From Petrolisthes cinctipes (taxonomy: Eukaryota > Arthropoda > Malacostraca > Decapoda > Porcellanidae): DNA of 64,000 nucleotides. The translations under genes and the position numbers were made by a program. Below, piece by piece: positions 62,011 to 64,000 of the stretch (the first letter of the stretch is position 1; each line of letters opens with the position of its first letter). Location: assembly GCA_033782935.1 (NCBI GenBank), contig JAWQEG010000486.1, positions 3,224,001 to 3,288,000 of the forward strand, given 5' to 3'. Below the pieces are notes generated by a model. The model had not been told where the DNA came from, ran no database searches, and saw only the letters and a list, made by a program, of their open reading frames with translations.

Positions 62011-64000
62011 GTTTTGGGCCTGTATTTTGAAAATACTCTAACACGGAGTAGGCATGTACAGTTCGCTTCTGGGACCCCAAAATATCGAATTTTCGGGTGT
62101 TTTGGGCCTGAATTTGAGATATCGATTTTGGGCACCTAAAATATCGATTATTAGCATGTTTTGTGGCTATATTTTGAAAATATTCTAGCACTAAGTAGGC
62201 ATGTTAAGATCACTTCAGGGACCCCAAAATATCGAATTTTCGGGTGTTTTGAGCCTGAATTTGAGATATAAACGGGTACAGAAGATGCATGCACATATCG
62301 ACTTTTGGGCACCTAAAATATCGATTTTGAGCATGTTTTGGGTCTGTATCTTGAAAACATTCTAAGTAGGAGTAGGGATGTACAGATCGCTTCTAGGACC
62401 CAAAAATACCTAATTTTCGGGTGTTTTGAGCAAGAATTTGAGATATATACAGGTCCAGAAGATGCATGCACATATTGACTTTGGGCACCTAAAATATTGA
62501 TTTTCAGCATGTTTTGGGCCTGTATATTGAAAATACTCTAACTAGGAGTAGGCATGTACAGATCGCTTCTGGGACCCAAAAATATCGAATTTTCGGGTGT
62601 TTTGAGCCTGAATTTGAGATATAAACGGGTACAGAAGATGCATGCACATATCGACTTTTGGGCACCTAAAAGATCGATTTTCAGTATGTTTTGGGCCTGT
62701 ATTTTGAAAATACTCTAACACGGAGTAGACATGTACAGTTCGCTTCTGGGACCCTAAAATATCGAATTTTCGGGTGTTTTGAGCCTGAACTTGAGATATC
62801 GATTTTGGGCACCTGAAATATCGATTTTTAGCATGTTTTGGGCCTATATTTTGAAAATATTCTAGCACTGACTAAACATGTACAGATCGCTATTTAGGAC
62901 CCAAAATTATCGAATTTCCGGGTGTTTTGAGGTTGAATTTGAGATATAAACGAGTGAAGAAGATGCATACACATGTTGACTTTGGGCACCTAAAATATCG
63001 ATTTTCAGCATGTTTCGGGCCTGTATTTTGAAAATACTCTAACTAGGAGTAGGGATGTACAGATTGCTTCTGGGACCCCAAAATATCGAATTTTCGGGAG
63101 TTTTGAGCATGAATTTGAGATATAAACGGGTACAGTAGATGCATGCACATATCGACTTTGGACACTTAAAATATCGATTTTTAGCATGGTTTGAGCCTAT
63201 ATTTAGAAAAAATTCTAGCACTGTACAGATCGCTTCTGGGACCCAAAAATATCGAATTTTCGTGTGTTTTGAGGTTGAATTTGGGATATAAACGGGTACA
63301 GAAGATACATGCACATATCGACTTTTTGGCACCTAAAAGATCGATTTTCAGTATGTTTTGGGCCTGTATTTTGAAAATACTCTAACACGGAGTAGGCATG
63401 TACAGTTCGCTTCTGGGACCCCAAAATACCGAATTTTCGAGTGTTTTGGGCCTGAATTTGAGATATCGATTTTGGGCACCTAATATATCGATTTTTAGCA
63501 TGTTTTGGGCCTATATTTTTAAAATATTCTAGCACTGAGTAGGCATGTACAGATCGCTTCTGGGACCCCAAAATATCGAATTTTCGGGTGTTTTGAGCCT
63601 GAATTTGAGATATAAACGGGTACAGAAGATGCATGCACATATCAACTTTTGGGCACCTAAAATATCGATTTTGAGCATGTTTTGGGCCTGTATTTTGAAA
63701 ATACTCTAACTAGGAGTAGGGATGTACAGATCGTTTCTAGGACCCAAAAATACCGAATTTTTGGGTGTTTTGAGCCTGAATTTGAGATATAAACAGGTAC
63801 AGAAGATGCATGCACATATTGACTTTGGGCACCTTAAATATCGATTTTCAGCATGTTTTGGGCCTGTATTTTGAAAATACTCTAACTAGGAGTAGGCATG
63901 TACAGATCGCTTCTGGGACCCAAAAATATCGAATTTTCGGGTGTTTTGAGCCTGAATTTGAGATATAAACGGGTACAGAGGATGAATGCACATATCGACT
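62011..64000 (+). repeat. Satellite to window end
   Basis: The order is D-E-H-A-D, a G/B hybrid (about 62830-62960), A-F-D-G, an A/H hybrid near 63690 and A. The last complete monomer is 63824-63999. Satellite continues beyond the window. Confidence 0.85.
63824..63999 (+). repeat. Example monomer showing two 88-bp halves
   Basis: The left half (63824-63911) and right half (63912-63999) align without gaps. Shared anchors at identical half positions are TGGG, AAATATCGA, TGTTTTG-GCCTG, GCATG-AC and A-ATCG. Identity is 56/88 here and 57/88 for the consensus. Confidence 0.85.

Larger units (their letters stand above)
2227..64000 (+). repeat. Satellite DNA array, 176-bp basic monomer, higher-order organised
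   Basis: Monomers run head to tail without inversion or foreign insertion from about 2227 to the window end. Each keeps the same word order: a ClaI-type ATCGAT, GCATGTTTTGGGCCTG, a TTTTGAAAA dyad, GTAGGCATGTACAGATCG, TGGGACCC, TATCGAATTTTCGGGTG, GAATTTGAGATATAAACGGG, then GATGCATGCACATATCGAC. The basic length is 176 bp, with recurrent shortened classes of 147, 158 and 166 bp. G+C is about 40%. The plus strand is an arbitrary orientation. Size, tandem order and higher-order structure are those of a centromeric or pericentromeric satellite, but location on the chromosome cannot be read from the sequence. Open frames on the minus strand of up to 197 codons are periodic and follow the repeat, not genes. 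Confidence 0.98.

Noticed and set aside
2227..64000. CRISPR array
   Set aside because: Repeats are 147-177 bp with no spacer/repeat alternation. The whole unit is repeated in tandem in a eukaryotic context.
2227..64000. Primate alpha satellite
   Set aside because: Monomer size is similar (171 versus 176 bp), but the sequence does not resemble alpha satellite as I know it, and the flank does not look primate.
2227..64000. rDNA spacer or histone-type tandem genes
   Set aside because: No rRNA, 5S or histone sequence is present between the repeats.

Overview
The window is eukaryotic and almost entirely satellite DNA. I find no protein-coding gene, tRNA, rRNA, CRISPR array or recognisable transposon that I can support. 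Positions 1 to about 2226 are a non-satellite flank: a 56-bp minisatellite, long AG, AC and CT microsatellites, a GGA tract and otherwise unique DNA. From about 2227 to the end of the window (>61.7 kb) the DNA is one uninterrupted head-to-tail satellite array. It holds roughly 360-370 monomers with a basic length of 176 bp and about 40% G+C. The array continues past the right edge. The density of dinucleotide repeats, the purine-rich minisatellite and the lack of bacterial gene organisation point to an animal genome. Long AG/CT and AC runs are common in arthropods such as decapod crustaceans, but the sequence does not fix the species.

The satellite is organised on several nested scales. (1) The 176-bp monomer is an old dimer: its two 88-bp halves align without gaps at 57 of 88 positions. 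(2) Monomers fall into about eight diagnostic classes, named A-H here. A, B, E, G and H are about 176 bp. C is 158-159 bp (18-bp deletion), D is 147 bp (29-bp deletion) and F is 166-167 bp (10-bp deletion). (3) These classes are ordered. The clearest unit is the 8-mer A-B-C-D-E-F-D-G at 56968-58292 (1325 bp), and many other blocks are shuffled or shortened versions of it. (4) At the left edge a 28-monomer, about 4708-bp unit is present exactly three times in tandem (2563-7270, 7271-11978, 11979-16685). The first two copies are virtually identical.

Right of 16.7 kb the array is a mosaic of younger local duplications with offsets of 176, 334, 500, 530, 863, 1167, 1325, 1347, 1352, 1994, 2000, 2170 and 3661 bp. 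Several length differences equal whole numbers of monomers with junctions inside similar monomers, the footprint expected of unequal exchange. The array carries a conserved 15-bp dyad whose arms covary between monomer classes, a degenerate CENP-B-box-like motif, and signs of CpG decay. This fits a centromeric or pericentromeric satellite, but that role is inference. All long open frames inside the array are by-products of a stop-poor repeat and are not annotated as genes.
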